A DNA stretch of 64,000 nucleotides, taken from Metallumcola ferriviriculae. GTDB lineage: Bacteria > Bacillota > JADQBR01. Shown here piece after piece: positions 42,875 to 51,835 of the stretch. The stretch is taken from positions 968,501-1,032,500 of the forward strand of contig NZ_CP121694.1 in the NCBI RefSeq assembly GCF_035573695.1, written 5' to 3'. Below the pieces are notes generated by a model. That model was given only the letters and a program-made list of their open reading frames with translations. It was not told the origin of the DNA and did not search any database. Position numbers and translations under genes: made by a program. Each line of letters begins with the position of its first letter. Position 1 is the first letter of the stretch.

Positions 42875-43396
42875 TTGGAACTAATAGTGGGCTATATATT
42901 TATTTTTATGGCACGGGTTGTTGATATGTCCCTTTTTACTGTGCGGACTCTTTTGGTCGTGCGCGGGCAGCGCTTATTTGCTGCCTTTATTGGTTTTTTT
43001 GAGGTACTTGTGTACATAGTAGCTTTAAAGTATGTGGTAGACCAGTTAGATAATTTATGGAGTTTAATGTTTTATGCTTTAGGATTTTCCACTGGCAATA
43101 TTGTAGGCAGTTGGTTGGAGGAAAAACTCGCTATTGGTACCCTAACAGTTCAGGTTATTACAATGACCAGACCGCTGGAGCTTACCTGCCATTTGCGCGG
43201 TATGGGCTTTGGCGTTACTGTTTGGGAAGGACAGGGGCGGGAAGGTGTTCGCAACATCTTAAATATTATTCTAGCGCGTAAAGACCTAAGTCGGTTGATG
43301 CGGGAAGTAAATGAATGGGATTTCCAGGCATTTGTCACAGTTTTTGATACTCGTTCCACTAAAGGAGGGGTCTTGTTTAATCGCAAAGGAAAGTAA
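42875..43396 (+). CDS. UPF0316 (DUF2179/DUF5698) membrane protein
   Basis: 173 residues: three N-terminal helices (IVGYIFIFMARVVDMSL; FAAFIGFFEVLVYIVAL; LWSLMFYALGFSTGNIVGSWLEE) with the family signature RVVDMSLFTVRTLLVVRG, then a cytoplasmic DUF2179-like ferredoxin-fold domain. Function is not established. The start is TTG 42875 after GGAGGG. It is a single gene between amidase and murI. Confidence 0.88.
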   Translation: MELIVGYIFIFMARVVDMSLFTVRTLLVVRGQRLFAAFIGFFEVLVYIVALKYVVDQLDNLWSLMFYALGFSTGNIVGSWLEEKLAIGTLTVQVITMTRPLELTCHLRGMGFGVTVWEGQGREGVRNILNIILARKDLSRLMREVNEWDFQAFVTVFDTRSTKGGVLFNRKGK

Positions 43397-43521
43397 TGTT
43401 TTTGGCGTAATTACCATAGGTTAATATCAGATACCATTATTCGGGGTATTTACAGCTAGACTAGCTAGTATAAATTTAAAAGGGTGTATAAACTACTCAA
43501 TTTCGCGGGAGTGATAAAACG

Positions 43522-44334
43522 TTGAATTACCGTATACCCGTAGGGGTTTTTGATTCCGGGGTGGGCGGTTTGACCGTGGCCCAGGAAATATTCCAGCAAG
43601 TACCTGAAGCAACAATTATCTATTTTGGTGATACAGCCCATGTTCCGTATGGACCCCGCAGTAAGGAAGAGTTAATCGGTTTTGCAGATAAGATATGTCA
43701 GTATTTAATTGAGCAAGGCGCCCAGGTGATTGTTGACGCGTGTAATAGCACTTCTGCCGTTGCATTGGAGTTTCTAAAAGAAAAGTATCATGATGTACCC
43801 ATCATTGGTGTGATTGACCCAGGGGTGGAAACTGCTTTAAAAAGAACCAGAAAAAAGCGGGTTGGAGTGATCGCTACGGAAGCAACGATAAACAGCGATG
43901 CTCATAAAAAAGCCATGGGACTGGTAGCACCTGATGTCCTGGTAGCAGGACAGTCTTGTCCAATGTTTGTTCCTTTGGTGGAAGGGGGGCAGGTTGATTC
44001 GCCTGCGGCGCTGGAGGCAGCAGAAAAATACCTGGCCCCGTTGATGGCTTTGGGGATTGATACTTTAATACTCGGGTGTACCCATTACCCGTTTTTGGCA
44101 CCTGTCTTAAAAAAGGTATTGGGTGATGAAGTTAAACTTGTTGATCCTGCCCGCGAAACGGTAAGACGGTTAAAAGAGATAGTAGCTGCGATTAGCCGGC
44201 AGGAAAAGAGAAGCGGTGAGCATCAGTACGTAGTTAGTGGCGACCCGGAGGTCTTTCAACAGGTGGGCAATCGTCTCATGAATGACTATAGGATACCTGG
44301 GGTAGAAAAGGTGGAACTAGACTGGGGTGACTAG
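43522..44334 (+). CDS. murI: Glutamate racemase
   Basis: 270 residues. The two catalytic cysteines lie in VDACNSTSA (~75) and LGCTHYPFL (~185); the start VGVFDSGVGGLTV and the GDTAHVPYG loop are diagnostic. It converts L- to D-glutamate for peptidoglycan. It starts at TTG after GGGAG. The glutamate mutase epsilon gene starts 2 bp after its stop codon, so the two are translationally linked, both acting on glutamate. Confidence 0.95.
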   Translation: MNYRIPVGVFDSGVGGLTVAQEIFQQVPEATIIYFGDTAHVPYGPRSKEELIGFADKICQYLIEQGAQVIVDACNSTSAVALEFLKEKYHDVPIIGVIDPGVETALKRTRKKRVGVIATEATINSDAHKKAMGLVAPDVLVAGQSCPMFVPLVEGGQVDSPAALEAAEKYLAPLMALGIDTLILGCTHYPFLAPVLKKVLGDEVKLVDPARETVRRLKEIVAAISRQEKRSGEHQYVVSGDPEVFQQVGNRLMNDYRIPGVEKVELDWGD

Positions 44335-44336
44335 TA

Positions 44337-45779
44337 TTGTTAACACATGAAAAGCGTAGTGAGGATGAATTTTTGCGTGAAAGACAGCGAGTCTTGTCCT
44401 TATGGCCAACCGGCCAGGAAGTGATGTCGGACGAGGCCGTTTTCTTTCACAGCAGCTTGCCGGAGATGCAAAACCTACATGCCCATCTCGAAGCCAAGTC
44501 TGATAGAACATTAGTACAGCCCCGAGGTGGACGAGCCTTGCTACAGCAACAACTGGAACTACTCAGTTATCTAGCGGAAGAAGGGTCAGCGGACATTTTA
44601 ACGGTTACCGTAGATGGCCTAACTCGCCAACAACGCTTTGACGCTGCGGCGGTCGAATTGGAGAAGTGTCGTACCACAGGCAAAGAAAACCTATCCGGCT
44701 TTCCTGTGGTAAATCATGGTGTAGATGGCTGCCGCCAACTTGTAAAAGCTACTACGAAGCCGATTCAACTGCGCCATGCAGCTGTGGATGCTCGTTTGTT
44801 AGCGGAAATTGCTATAGCCGGTGGATTTACTTCAGTGGAAGGCGGTGGCATCAGCACAAATATTCCTTATTTACGCGATTATGATTTGGAGCAGTCCTTG
44901 AATTACTGGCAATATGTAGACTACTTAATTGGCCGCTACCGGGAACAGGGAGTTATTATTAATCGGGAACCCTTTGGAGCTATGACAGGTGCATTGGTGC
45001 CACCTTGTATCACCCATTCCATCTCTATTATAGAGACATTGCTGGCGGCATTTCAAGGTGTGGAGAGTGTGACACTTAGCTACGGGCAGTGCGGTAATCT
45101 TATCCAAGATATAGCGGCAGTACATACTTTAACGGAGTTATCCGAAAAATATTTAAGAAAGTTTGGTCTGAGAAATGTTAAGCTGACCACAGCGTTTCAC
45201 CAATGGATGGGCGGTTTTCCTCAGGACGAGCATCGTGCCTATGGGTTGATTGGCTGGGCCGCCGCCACTGCGGCATTAGCCGGGGCGGACAAGGTGTTGG
45301 TCAAATCACCTCATGAAGCACTGGGACATCCCAATAAAGAAACTATAGCCGCAGGGTTAAAAACTACTTTGCAGGTAATTATGATGGCTTCCCAACAACC
45401 GCTTCCTGATAATAGGGTGTTAGAGGCAGAAAAGGATTTAATTAGGAAAGAAACGGAAAACATCCTGGATGCAGTTTTAGAAATTGGCGATGGGGATGTA
45501 GCAGCCGGCACTTTAAGGGCTGTTAAGGAAGGGTTATTGGATGTTCCTTTCGCACCCAGCAAATATAATGCCGGTCGCGCTTTACCTGCCCGGGACCTTA
45601 GTGGTGCGGTCCGCTTTCTTGACCCTGGCAAGATTCCCCTAGGTAAAGAACTTATAGAATTTCATCAAGAAAAAATTGCTGCGAGAGGGGAAGCAGAGGG
45701 TTGCGAGCCGTCTTTCCAAATGGTTATTACTGACATTCATGCTATTAGTAAAGGAATGCTGCTTGGGAAACCACAATAG
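44337..45779 (+). CDS. glmE: Glutamate mutase (methylaspartate mutase) epsilon subunit
   Basis: 480 residues, full length. It is the catalytic subunit of coenzyme B12-dependent glutamate mutase, interconverting L-glutamate and 3-methylaspartate. Recognised blocks are VNHGVDGCRQL, QLRHAAVDARLLAEIAIAGG, SVEGGGISTNIPY, VIINREPFGAMTGALVPP, YGQCGNLIQDIAAVH and FHQWMGGFPQDE. The cobalamin-binding sigma subunit (GlmS) and MutL, normally adjacent, are not in the window, so this copy is either served from elsewhere or has a different partner. It starts at TTG 44337. Confidence 0.9.
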   Translation: MLTHEKRSEDEFLRERQRVLSLWPTGQEVMSDEAVFFHSSLPEMQNLHAHLEAKSDRTLVQPRGGRALLQQQLELLSYLAEEGSADILTVTVDGLTRQQRFDAAAVELEKCRTTGKENLSGFPVVNHGVDGCRQLVKATTKPIQLRHAAVDARLLAEIAIAGGFTSVEGGGISTNIPYLRDYDLEQSLNYWQYVDYLIGRYREQGVIINREPFGAMTGALVPPCITHSISIIETLLAAFQGVESVTLSYGQCGNLIQDIAAVHTLTELSEKYLRKFGLRNVKLTTAFHQWMGGFPQDEHRAYGLIGWAAATAALAGADKVLVKSPHEALGHPNKETIAAGLKTTLQVIMMASQQPLPDNRVLEAEKDLIRKETENILDAVLEIGDGDVAAGTLRAVKEGLLDVPFAPSKYNAGRALPARDLSGAVRFLDPGKIPLGKELIEFHQEKIAARGEAEGCEPSFQMVITDIHAISKGMLLGKPQ

Positions 45780-45791
45780 GAGTTGTATTAT

Positions 45792-46769
45792 ATGCGCAAG
45801 GTTGCAATTACAACTACCGTTCCGGTGGAAGTGATTTTTGCTGCTGGGGTGGTGCCGGTTGATTTGAACAATATCTTTGTTGCTCATGACGAGGCTCGAC
45901 GGTTGGTGGAAGTGGCGGAAATGGCCGGCTATCCTCGCAATGTCTGTGGTTGGATTAAAGGACTTTATGGTACGGTGTTGGAACATGATGATCTTCAGGA
46001 AGTTATTGCGGTGAATCAGGGGGACTGCACTAATACCCATGCGTTGATGGAGACGCTTGAGGTAGAAGGTATCACAACCATCCCTTTTTCTTTTCCTTTC
46101 GACCGGGACTACCGCTTGCTTGAGATGCAGATAGAAAAGTTAATGGAGTATTTTCAAGTGAGTAAGTCTCGGGTTCAAGAGGTAAAAAAGGACCTGGACC
46201 GAGTACGGCAATCGGCGTGGGAAATAGATCGGCTTACCTGGGAAGAAAATAAGGTCACCGGCTTTGAAAATCATCTTTATCAAGTAAGCTGCAGCGATTT
46301 CGAAGGTGACTTTAACGTATTTGAAACAAATGCAAAAAAATTTATTACTGAAGTGCAATCACGAAAACCCAGGTCTGATGAGGTGCGTCTGGGTTTCATT
46401 GGCGTGCCGCCAATTATTACCGATCTGTATCATTATTTGGAAAGCATCGGAGCGAGAGTAGTTTATAATGAGATTCAGCGCCAATTTTCTATGCCTTTTA
46501 AGTGTGACGACTTGGTGAAACAATACTTGATGTATACATATCCCTACCATGTGGAACAGCGTATCAAAGACATCAATGAACAGGTGCAGCAGAGGGAAAT
46601 TGACGGATTGATTCATTATACCCAAAGCTTTTGCTTCCGCCAAATCCAAGACATGATTATACGCAAAAGGGTAAAGCTGCCCATTCTCACATTGGAAGGG
46701 GATAATCCCGGGAAATTAGATGCTCGGAATAAGATGCGCATTGATGCGTTTGTGGAAATGTTGAGGTGA
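45792..46769 (+). CDS. 2-hydroxyacyl-CoA dehydratase D-family protein (HgdB/YjiM-like)
   Basis: 325 residues from ATG 45792 (AGGAG 8 bp upstream). The Fe-S protein fold of 2-hydroxyacyl-CoA dehydratase subunits appears as TTTVPVEVIFAAGVVPVDLNN, RNVCGWIKG, NQGDCTNTHALME, and HYTQSFCFRQIQD with LTLEGDNPG. The cysteines in these three blocks are likely cluster ligands. Only one such subunit is present instead of the usual A/B pair, as in YjiM and double-cubane-cluster protein types. Its substrate is unknown. It is paired with the ATPase activator 7 bp downstream. Confidence 0.85.
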   Translation: MRKVAITTTVPVEVIFAAGVVPVDLNNIFVAHDEARRLVEVAEMAGYPRNVCGWIKGLYGTVLEHDDLQEVIAVNQGDCTNTHALMETLEVEGITTIPFSFPFDRDYRLLEMQIEKLMEYFQVSKSRVQEVKKDLDRVRQSAWEIDRLTWEENKVTGFENHLYQVSCSDFEGDFNVFETNAKKFITEVQSRKPRSDEVRLGFIGVPPIITDLYHYLESIGARVVYNEIQRQFSMPFKCDDLVKQYLMYTYPYHVEQRIKDINEQVQQREIDGLIHYTQSFCFRQIQDMIIRKRVKLPILTLEGDNPGKLDARNKMRIDAFVEMLR

Positions 46770-46776
46770 GATCATC

Positions 46777-47559
46777 ATGATTTGCGGTATCGATCTTGGC
46801 AGTCGTAACGTCAAGGTGGTTTTGACGGATGAAGAAGGATTAATAAAGCAAACACAAGTGTATGATACTATGGATTTTTACCGGAATTATGGAAAAAAGG
46901 AAACAGACCAGCTTCGAATTGATTTTCAGGGTTTGGGACTTCCTGCTGCCAATACCTTGGTTTCCACGGGATACGGTAGGCTTACCGTAAGTGTGGCCGG
47001 GGGTGTAGCTATTCCGGAATTAAAGGCCCACATCTTAGGGGCGGTTTTTCAAACTGGCGAGACCGATTTTACTCTGCTGGATTTAGGTGGGCAGGATAGC
47101 AAAATAATCAAGGTGGATAATGGTAAAATGGTAGATTTCAGTACCAATGATAAATGTGCTGCCAGTTCAGGGCGGTACTTGGAAAATATGGCGGAGGTGC
47201 TGGGGATTGGACTTGATGAATTGAGCAGGCATTATCAGGAACCGGTGGAGCTCTCCTCTACCTGCGCTGTATTTGGAGAGAGTGAACTAATCGGTAAAAT
47301 CATTGAGGGATATGATATAAGTCGTTTAGCGGCCGGAATTAACTATACGATTTTTAAAAGGGTAAGGCCTATGCTATCAAAGCTTCTTAGCGATAAGGTG
47401 ATTTTTACCGGTGGGGTGGCAAAAAACACTGCCTTGCAGGAAATAATTCGCCGGGAATTATCTATTGACGTGGTGGTTCCCGAAAGGCCCCAGCTTAATG
47501 GCGCCATTGGCTGCTGTGTACATGGACTTGAAAGCATATTATCGAAGGAGGAATGTTAA
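46777..47559 (+). CDS. ATPase activator of 2-hydroxyacyl-CoA dehydratase (HgdC/YjiL-like, BcrAD family)
   Basis: 260 residues, ASKHA fold: [33 protein letters not shown] and [10 protein letters not shown]. The cysteines in [13 protein letters not shown] and [11 protein letters not shown] bind the [4Fe-4S] cluster shared by the homodimer. It couples ATP hydrolysis to low-potential electron injection into its partner (the preceding gene). The stop overlaps the rph start by one base. Confidence 0.9.
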   Translation: MICGIDLGSRNVKVVLTDEEGLIKQTQVYDTMDFYRNYGKKETDQLRIDFQGLGLPAANTLVSTGYGRLTVSVAGGVAIPELKAHILGAVFQTGETDFTLLDLGGQDSKIIKVDNGKMVDFSTNDKCAASSGRYLENMAEVLGIGLDELSRHYQEPVELSSTCAVFGESELIGKIIEGYDISRLAAGINYTIFKRVRPMLSKLLSDKVIFTGGVAKNTALQEIIRRELSIDVVVPERPQLNGAIGCCVHGLESILSKEEC

Positions 47560-48305
47560 TGACTAGATTGGGTGACCGAGGCCATGGAGAGCTAAGGCCT
47601 TTTAACATTACCAGGAATTTTACCAAGTACGCTGAAGGAGCGGTATTAATAGAGACCGGTGATACTAAAGTAATTTGTACAGCATCGGTGGAAAACAAAG
47701 TGCCACCCTTTTTACATGGCGAAGGAAAAGGGTGGGTAACAGCAGAATACTCCATGCTGCCTCGAGCAACTTCAGTTCGCAGTGTGCGGGAGGCCGCGAG
47801 AGGAAAGGTTAGTGGACGTACTCAAGAGATACAGCGACTTATTGGGCGCAGCTTACGCTCAGTGGTTTCCCTGGAGAGGCTGGGAGAAAGGACTGTGTGG
47901 TTGGATTGCGATGTTATCCAAGCTGATGGAGGCACTCGTACTGCCAGTATTACCGGTGCTTTTGTGGCTATGGTAGATGCGCTGGCAAAGCTACAGGCCA
48001 GTAAGCAGTTAACCCAACTGCCGGTGATAGATTTTGTCGCGGCCACAAGTGTGGGTGTGGTTGACGGACAAGCGCTATTGGACTTGAATTTTGCAGAGGA
48101 TTCCCGGGCCCAAGTGGACATGAATCTAGTGATGACCGGTGCCGGTAGATTTGTGGAAGTTCAGGGAACGGCAGAGGGATACCCTTTTACTCAAAATGAA
48201 CTGCACACTATGATGGATTTGGGCAAGCAAGGTATTGACACTCTAATTGCGGCCCAAAAAAAGGCTTTAGGTGAGGTCGCCAATAATATAGGTGTGGTGA
48301 AGTAG
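47559..48305 (+). CDS. rph: Ribonuclease PH
   Basis: 248 residues, phosphorolytic 3' to 5' exonuclease maturing tRNA ends. Motifs: [68 protein letters not shown] and [23 protein letters not shown] at 47547-47551 is 7 bp from ATG 47559; the ATG at 47553 is too close. The order rph-rdgB-yfcE is conserved in many Firmicutes. Confidence 0.95.
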   Translation: MTRLGDRGHGELRPFNITRNFTKYAEGAVLIETGDTKVICTASVENKVPPFLHGEGKGWVTAEYSMLPRATSVRSVREAARGKVSGRTQEIQRLIGRSLRSVVSLERLGERTVWLDCDVIQADGGTRTASITGAFVAMVDALAKLQASKQLTQLPVIDFVAATSVGVVDGQALLDLNFAEDSRAQVDMNLVMTGAGRFVEVQGTAEGYPFTQNELHTMMDLGKQGIDTLIAAQKKALGEVANNIGVVK

Positions 48306-48307
48306 TG

Positions 48308-48910
48308 ATGAAGGTAGTGCTGGCCACGGGAAATCAAGCTAAACTTATAGAGTTTATCAGTTTGATGGGTGATGGCATTGAGGTTTTGTCACTGAAAGAT
48401 TTCTCCAATTTATCGGATATAATTGAAGACGGGGATAGTTTTAAAGAGAATGCTTTAATTAAAGCACGAGAAACTGTAAAATATACCGGCATGGTGGCGG
48501 TGGCTGATGATTCTGGGTTAGAGGTGGATTTCTTGGCTGGTGCACCGGGGATATATTCTGCCCGCTTTGCCGGCGAACCATCAGATGATAAGCGTAATAA
48601 TGATAAATTGTTATCTCTGCTCCACGGCGTACCATGGGAAAAACGTACAGCGCGATTTACCTGTGCCTTAGCTGTGGTGACCCCTGAGGGGGAAGAATAT
48701 CTGACTGAAGGTACTTGTGAAGGCTATATTTTAGGAGAGCCTCAGGGAAGCGAGGGTTTTGGTTATGACCCGTTGTTTTATTACCCGGCGTTGGATAAAA
48801 GCTTTGCGGAATTAGGGGTTGAAATTAAAAACAGCATTAGTCATCGGGCCCGAGCCTTCCTCGCGGGAAGAGATGTTATCAAAGCGGTGCTGGAAAAAAG
48901 GAAGTGTTAA
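48308..48910 (+). CDS. rdgB: XTP/dITP diphosphatase (RdgB/HAM1)
   Basis: 200 residues. House-cleaning hydrolase for non-canonical purine nucleotides: VLATGNQAKLIEF, DGDSFKENALIKA, VADDSGLEVDFLAGAPGIYSA, GSEGFGYDPLFYYP and the C-terminal SHRARAF. The start is ATG 48308 (or GTG 48305), overlapping the end of rph by spacing only. It is part of the rph-rdgB-yfcE unit. Confidence 0.95.
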   Translation: MKVVLATGNQAKLIEFISLMGDGIEVLSLKDFSNLSDIIEDGDSFKENALIKARETVKYTGMVAVADDSGLEVDFLAGAPGIYSARFAGEPSDDKRNNDKLLSLLHGVPWEKRTARFTCALAVVTPEGEEYLTEGTCEGYILGEPQGSEGFGYDPLFYYPALDKSFAELGVEIKNSISHRARAFLAGRDVIKAVLEKRKC

Positions 48911-48913
48911 GAA

Positions 48914-49390
48914 TTGCGTCTGGGCGTTGTCAGCGATAGTCATAGATATTTAGTATCTTTAGAGTATGCAGTCAAACAAATGGGAAAAATAGATATGCTA
49001 TTACACGCTGGCGACTTGTACAGCGATGCTGAACACATTGAGGGATTAATTGGAGTGCCGGTGATTGCAGTGGCGGGTAATTGTGATTACATAAATGCAC
49101 CCTCGGAGCGGGAAATCACCATAGCGGGAAAGAAGATTTTTCTGGTCCACGGCCATAAATTCGGGGTAAAATTGGGTATAGAACGTATCGGATACTATGC
49201 AGAAGAAAAAGGTTATGATGTTGTAATTTTTGGGCACACACATACACCGTTGGTAACAAAATGGGGTGAAACGCTGTTATTAAACCCAGGCAGCGTAGGA
49301 CTGCCCCGCGGCACTAATCAAAGAACATTCGGCATCATTGAACTAAGAGCGCAAGAACTGCAGGGCAGAATTTTGCCTTTGGTAGAATAA
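48914..49390 (+). CDS. YfcE/MJ0936-family metallophosphoesterase
   Basis: 158 residues, compact calcineurin-like phosphodiesterase: VVSDSHRY, LHAGDLYSD, AVAGNCDY, LVHGHKFG, IFGHTHTP and LNPGSVGLPR, i.e. a complete set of metal ligands. The start is TTG 48914, 3 bp after rdgB. The natural substrate is unknown. Confidence 0.9.
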   Translation: MRLGVVSDSHRYLVSLEYAVKQMGKIDMLLHAGDLYSDAEHIEGLIGVPVIAVAGNCDYINAPSEREITIAGKKIFLVHGHKFGVKLGIERIGYYAEEKGYDVVIFGHTHTPLVTKWGETLLLNPGSVGLPRGTNQRTFGIIELRAQELQGRILPLVE

Positions 49391-49394
49391 ATAT

Positions 49395-49462
49395 TTGAGA
49401 AGGACAGAAGGATATGTTATACTATTGAATGCGATTCCCCGAAAGCAAAAGGGGTTGTTTTG
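49395..49462 (+). promoter_or_regulatory. Promoter followed by a short hairpin (possible leader or small RNA)
   Basis: -35 TTGAGA (49395-49400) and -10 TATACT (49418-49423) are 17 bp apart. About 15 bp later CCCC...GGGG (49437-49454), flanked by T-rich sequence, could terminate or fold. It lies between yfcE and the tRNA promoter. Confidence 0.5.
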
Positions 49463-49511
49463 CGGACGAATTAGTGGGAGATAATAAGAAGATAAATACC
49501 AATAATTTCTT

Positions 49512-49540
49512 TTGACGGGTGTATACTTTTATGGTACACT
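49512..49540 (+). promoter_or_regulatory. Promoter of the tRNA cluster
   Basis: -35 TTGACG (49512-49517), 17-bp spacer, -10 TACACT (49535-49540). The first tRNA starts 23 bp downstream. Confidence 0.75.
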
Positions 49541-49562
49541 AAAACTTGTCGATTTTAAGCTT

Positions 49563-49636
49563 GCGGGTGTAGCTCAGTGGTAGAGCCCTGGCCTTCCAAG
49601 CCAGTCGCGAGGGTTCGATTCCCTTCACCCGCTCCA
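49563..49636 (+). tRNA. tRNA-Gly (anticodon TCC)
   Basis: GCGGGTG acceptor stem, D arm GCTC-AGTGGTA-GAGC, anticodon loop CTTCCAA, T arm GAGGG-TTCGATT-CCCTT, encoded CCA at 49634-49636. Confidence 0.96.
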
Positions 49637-49639
49637 TAT

Positions 49640-49716
<77 letters not shown>

Positions 49717-49766
49717 GAATAAGTGTTTAAGAGCGGGCCAATGGTCTTCTCAAAGAATTAAGCTGT

Positions 49767-49844
49767 GGTGGGTGTAGCTCAGGCGGTTAGAGCGCCAGGT
49801 TGTGGCCCTGGAGGTCGTGGGTTCAAGTCCCATCATCCACCCCA
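49767..49844 (+). tRNA. tRNA-His (anticodon GTG)
   Basis: GTGGGTG acceptor with an encoded extra G at position -1 and discriminator C. The anticodon is GTG in CCAGG-TTGTGGC-CCTGG. CCA is encoded. Confidence 0.96.
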
Positions 49845-49898
49845 TATAATTTTATGATTGACAATTCCAAAAAGATTTGTTAAATTATTTATTACTGT

Positions 49899-49973
49899 TG
49901 GGGCGTAGCCAAGCGGTAAGGCAGCGGACTTTGACTCCGCCATGCGTAGGTTCAAATCCTGCCGCCCCAGCCA
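49899..49973 (+). tRNA. tRNA-Gln (anticodon TTG)
   Basis: TGGGGCG acceptor (U1-A72 pair typical of Gln), anticodon loop CTTTGAC between GCGGA and TCCGC, T loop TTCAAAT, encoded CCA. Confidence 0.96.
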
Positions 49974-49976
49974 TAT

Positions 49977-50052
49977 GAGCCATTAGCTCAGCTGGCAGAG
50001 CACCTGACTTTTAATCAGGGTGTCGAAGGTTCGAATCCTTCATGGCTCACCA
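49977..50052 (+). tRNA. tRNA-Lys (anticodon TTT)
   Basis: GAGCCAT acceptor, anticodon loop CTTTTAA between CCTGA and TCAGG, T loop TTCGAAT, encoded CCA. Confidence 0.96.
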
Positions 50053-50097
50053 GTATGGGAGGAGTATACTCCTCCCACATAATTAAATATCTATCAT

Positions 50098-50181
50098 GCG
50101 GGAGTGGCGGAATTGGCAGACGCACCAGACTTAGGATCTGGCGGTTTTACCGTGGGGGTTCAAGTCCCTTCTCCCGCACCA
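50098..50181 (+). tRNA. tRNA-Leu (anticodon TAG)
   Basis: GCGGGAG acceptor, class II tRNA with a long variable arm (GGCGGTTTTACCGT), anticodon TAG in CCAGA-CTTAGGA-TCTGG, encoded CCA. Confidence 0.96.
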
Positions 50182-50186
50182 GGTAT

Positions 50187-50261
50187 GCGGGTGTAACTCA
50201 GTGGTAGAGTGCGACCTTGCCAAGGTCGAAGTCGAGGGTCCGAATCCCTTCACCCGCTCCA
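50187..50261 (+). tRNA. tRNA-Gly (anticodon GCC), atypical T loop
   Basis: It has the same GCGGGTG acceptor as the first tRNA-Gly. The D stem is ACTC/GAGT. The anticodon is GCC in CGACC-TTGCCAA-GGTCG. The T loop reads TCCGAAT, so position 55, nearly always U, is C. CCA is encoded. Confidence 0.93.
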
Positions 50262-50299
50262 GCTTTATTGCATACCATAGTTGATGGGCGAATAAATTT

Positions 50300-50348
50300 A
50301 AGAAAACCTCGGCGAAAGGGCAGTTTTGTCCACCGAGGTTTTCTTTTA
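50300..50348 (+). terminator. Terminator of the tRNA cluster
   Basis: AAGAAAACCTCGG (50300-50312) and CCGAGGTTTTCTT (50333-50345) form a 13-bp perfect stem with a 20-nt loop, followed by T. Confidence 0.85.
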
Positions 50349-50384
50349 AAATGCAGGAAAACTCAAGTTTTTACAGAATGGTAC

Positions 50385-50413
50385 TTATGACTAACTGCTT
50401 CATAGGCTATAAT
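50385..50413 (+). promoter_or_regulatory. Putative promoter of tig
   Basis: A perfect -10 TATAAT (50408-50413) with a weak -35 TTATGA (50385-50390), 17 bp apart. Confidence 0.5.
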
Positions 50414-50471
50414 AACGGCAATGGAGGCAGTATCTACCAATAAAAATATTTTGAGCAGAGGAGGAGCATAA

Positions 50472-51809
50472 ATGAAAGCTAGCGTGGAAAAGATAGAGAA
50501 CAATCGGGTGACCTTAGAAGTGGAGGTTGAAAATGAGGTTGTAGCAGCAGCGATGACAAAGGCTTACACCAAGTTGGCAAAGCAGGTTAACATTCCGGGT
50601 TTTCGTAAGGGTAAAGCACCAAGAAAGGTTTTAGAAAATTACATAGGTACGGGACCTCTGTTGGAGGAAGCCGTTGAGAATGTAGTTCCTAATGCATATA
50701 TTGAGGCGGTAGAAGAAACAAACATAGAACCTATTGACCAACCGGACATAGAAATGGTACAGCTGGAAGAAGGTAAACCAATAATTTTTAAGGCAAGCGT
50801 CGATGTAAAGCCGGAAGTGACATTGGGAGAATATAAGGGATTAGAAGTTGCTAAAGAAGAAAAGGAAATTACTGCCGAGGATGTAGATAAATATCTAGGA
50901 ACACTTAGGGAACGCTATGCTAAGCTGGTGGTACTTGATAAGGATCAGCCTGCGGAAGAAAACGATACAGTAGTAATTAATTTTGAAGGTTTTCTCGATG
51001 GGGAACCCTTCGAAGGGGGTAAGGCTGAAGAACACCCATTGGTATTGGGCTCTGATAGTTTTATTCCCGGGTTTGAAGAGCAATTAATTGGCGTCAAAGC
51101 CGGTGAGGAAAAAGAAGTGAATGTAACTTTCCCGGAAGATTATCAAGCTGAAGATCTGGCAGGTAAAGATGTGGTATTTAAGGTGCAGGTAAAAGAAATC
51201 AAGCGTAAAGAATTGGCACCTATTGATGATGAATTTGCCAAAGATGTCAGTGAGTTTGAAACACTTGAGGAATTAAAGGAAGATACTAAGAATAAACTGG
51301 AAGAAACTGCCGATGAACAAATTAATAGGGCTTTCCGCGCCCAGGTGACGGACAGTGCGGTAGATGCTGCTAAGATTGGGATTCCGGAAAAGCTAATTAC
51401 ACGTCGGCTTGAAGTGATGATGGATAATTTTTCACAACGCTTACAACAGCAGGGTATGTCTATGGAACAGTACATGGAGTATACCCAGTCTTCTATGGAA
51501 GATTTTAAACAGCAGTATCGATTAGAAGCAGAAAAGAGTGTCAAATCTGATTTGGTTTTGGAAGCAATAGCCAATGCTGAAGACATTAAAGTAACTGAAG
51601 AAGATATGGACGCAGAGATAGAAAAAATGGCTAAGATGTATAATCAGGATGTAAAATCCTTAAAAGCAATAATGGCTGCGCAGGATAGTTTAGATTCCCT
51701 CAAATATGGTATAATGTTAGATAAGGCAGCAGAATTTTTAGTAGATAACGCAGTCCCTGTTGTGCCAATAGAGACTAAGGCACCCGAGGAATCTGCTAAA
51801 GAGGAATAA
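50472..51809 (+). CDS. tig: Trigger factor (ribosome-associated chaperone, PPIase)
   Basis: 445 residues. An N-terminal ribosome-binding domain with the signature [13 protein letters not shown] (~41), a central FKBP-type PPIase ([38 protein letters not shown]), and a C-terminal helical chaperone domain. It binds nascent chains at the exit tunnel. GAGGAGGAG precedes the ATG. It opens the tig-clpP-clpX-lonB-lon-engB block, a common Firmicutes order. Confidence 0.96.
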   Translation: MKASVEKIENNRVTLEVEVENEVVAAAMTKAYTKLAKQVNIPGFRKGKAPRKVLENYIGTGPLLEEAVENVVPNAYIEAVEETNIEPIDQPDIEMVQLEEGKPIIFKASVDVKPEVTLGEYKGLEVAKEEKEITAEDVDKYLGTLRERYAKLVVLDKDQPAEENDTVVINFEGFLDGEPFEGGKAEEHPLVLGSDSFIPGFEEQLIGVKAGEEKEVNVTFPEDYQAEDLAGKDVVFKVQVKEIKRKELAPIDDEFAKDVSEFETLEELKEDTKNKLEETADEQINRAFRAQVTDSAVDAAKIGIPEKLITRRLEVMMDNFSQRLQQQGMSMEQYMEYTQSSMEDFKQQYRLEAEKSVKSDLVLEAIANAEDIKVTEEDMDAEIEKMAKMYNQDVKSLKAIMAAQDSLDSLKYGIMLDKAAEFLVDNAVPVVPIETKAPEESAKEE

Positions 51810-51835
51810 TAGAATTAGAAAAGGGGTGTGATAAG

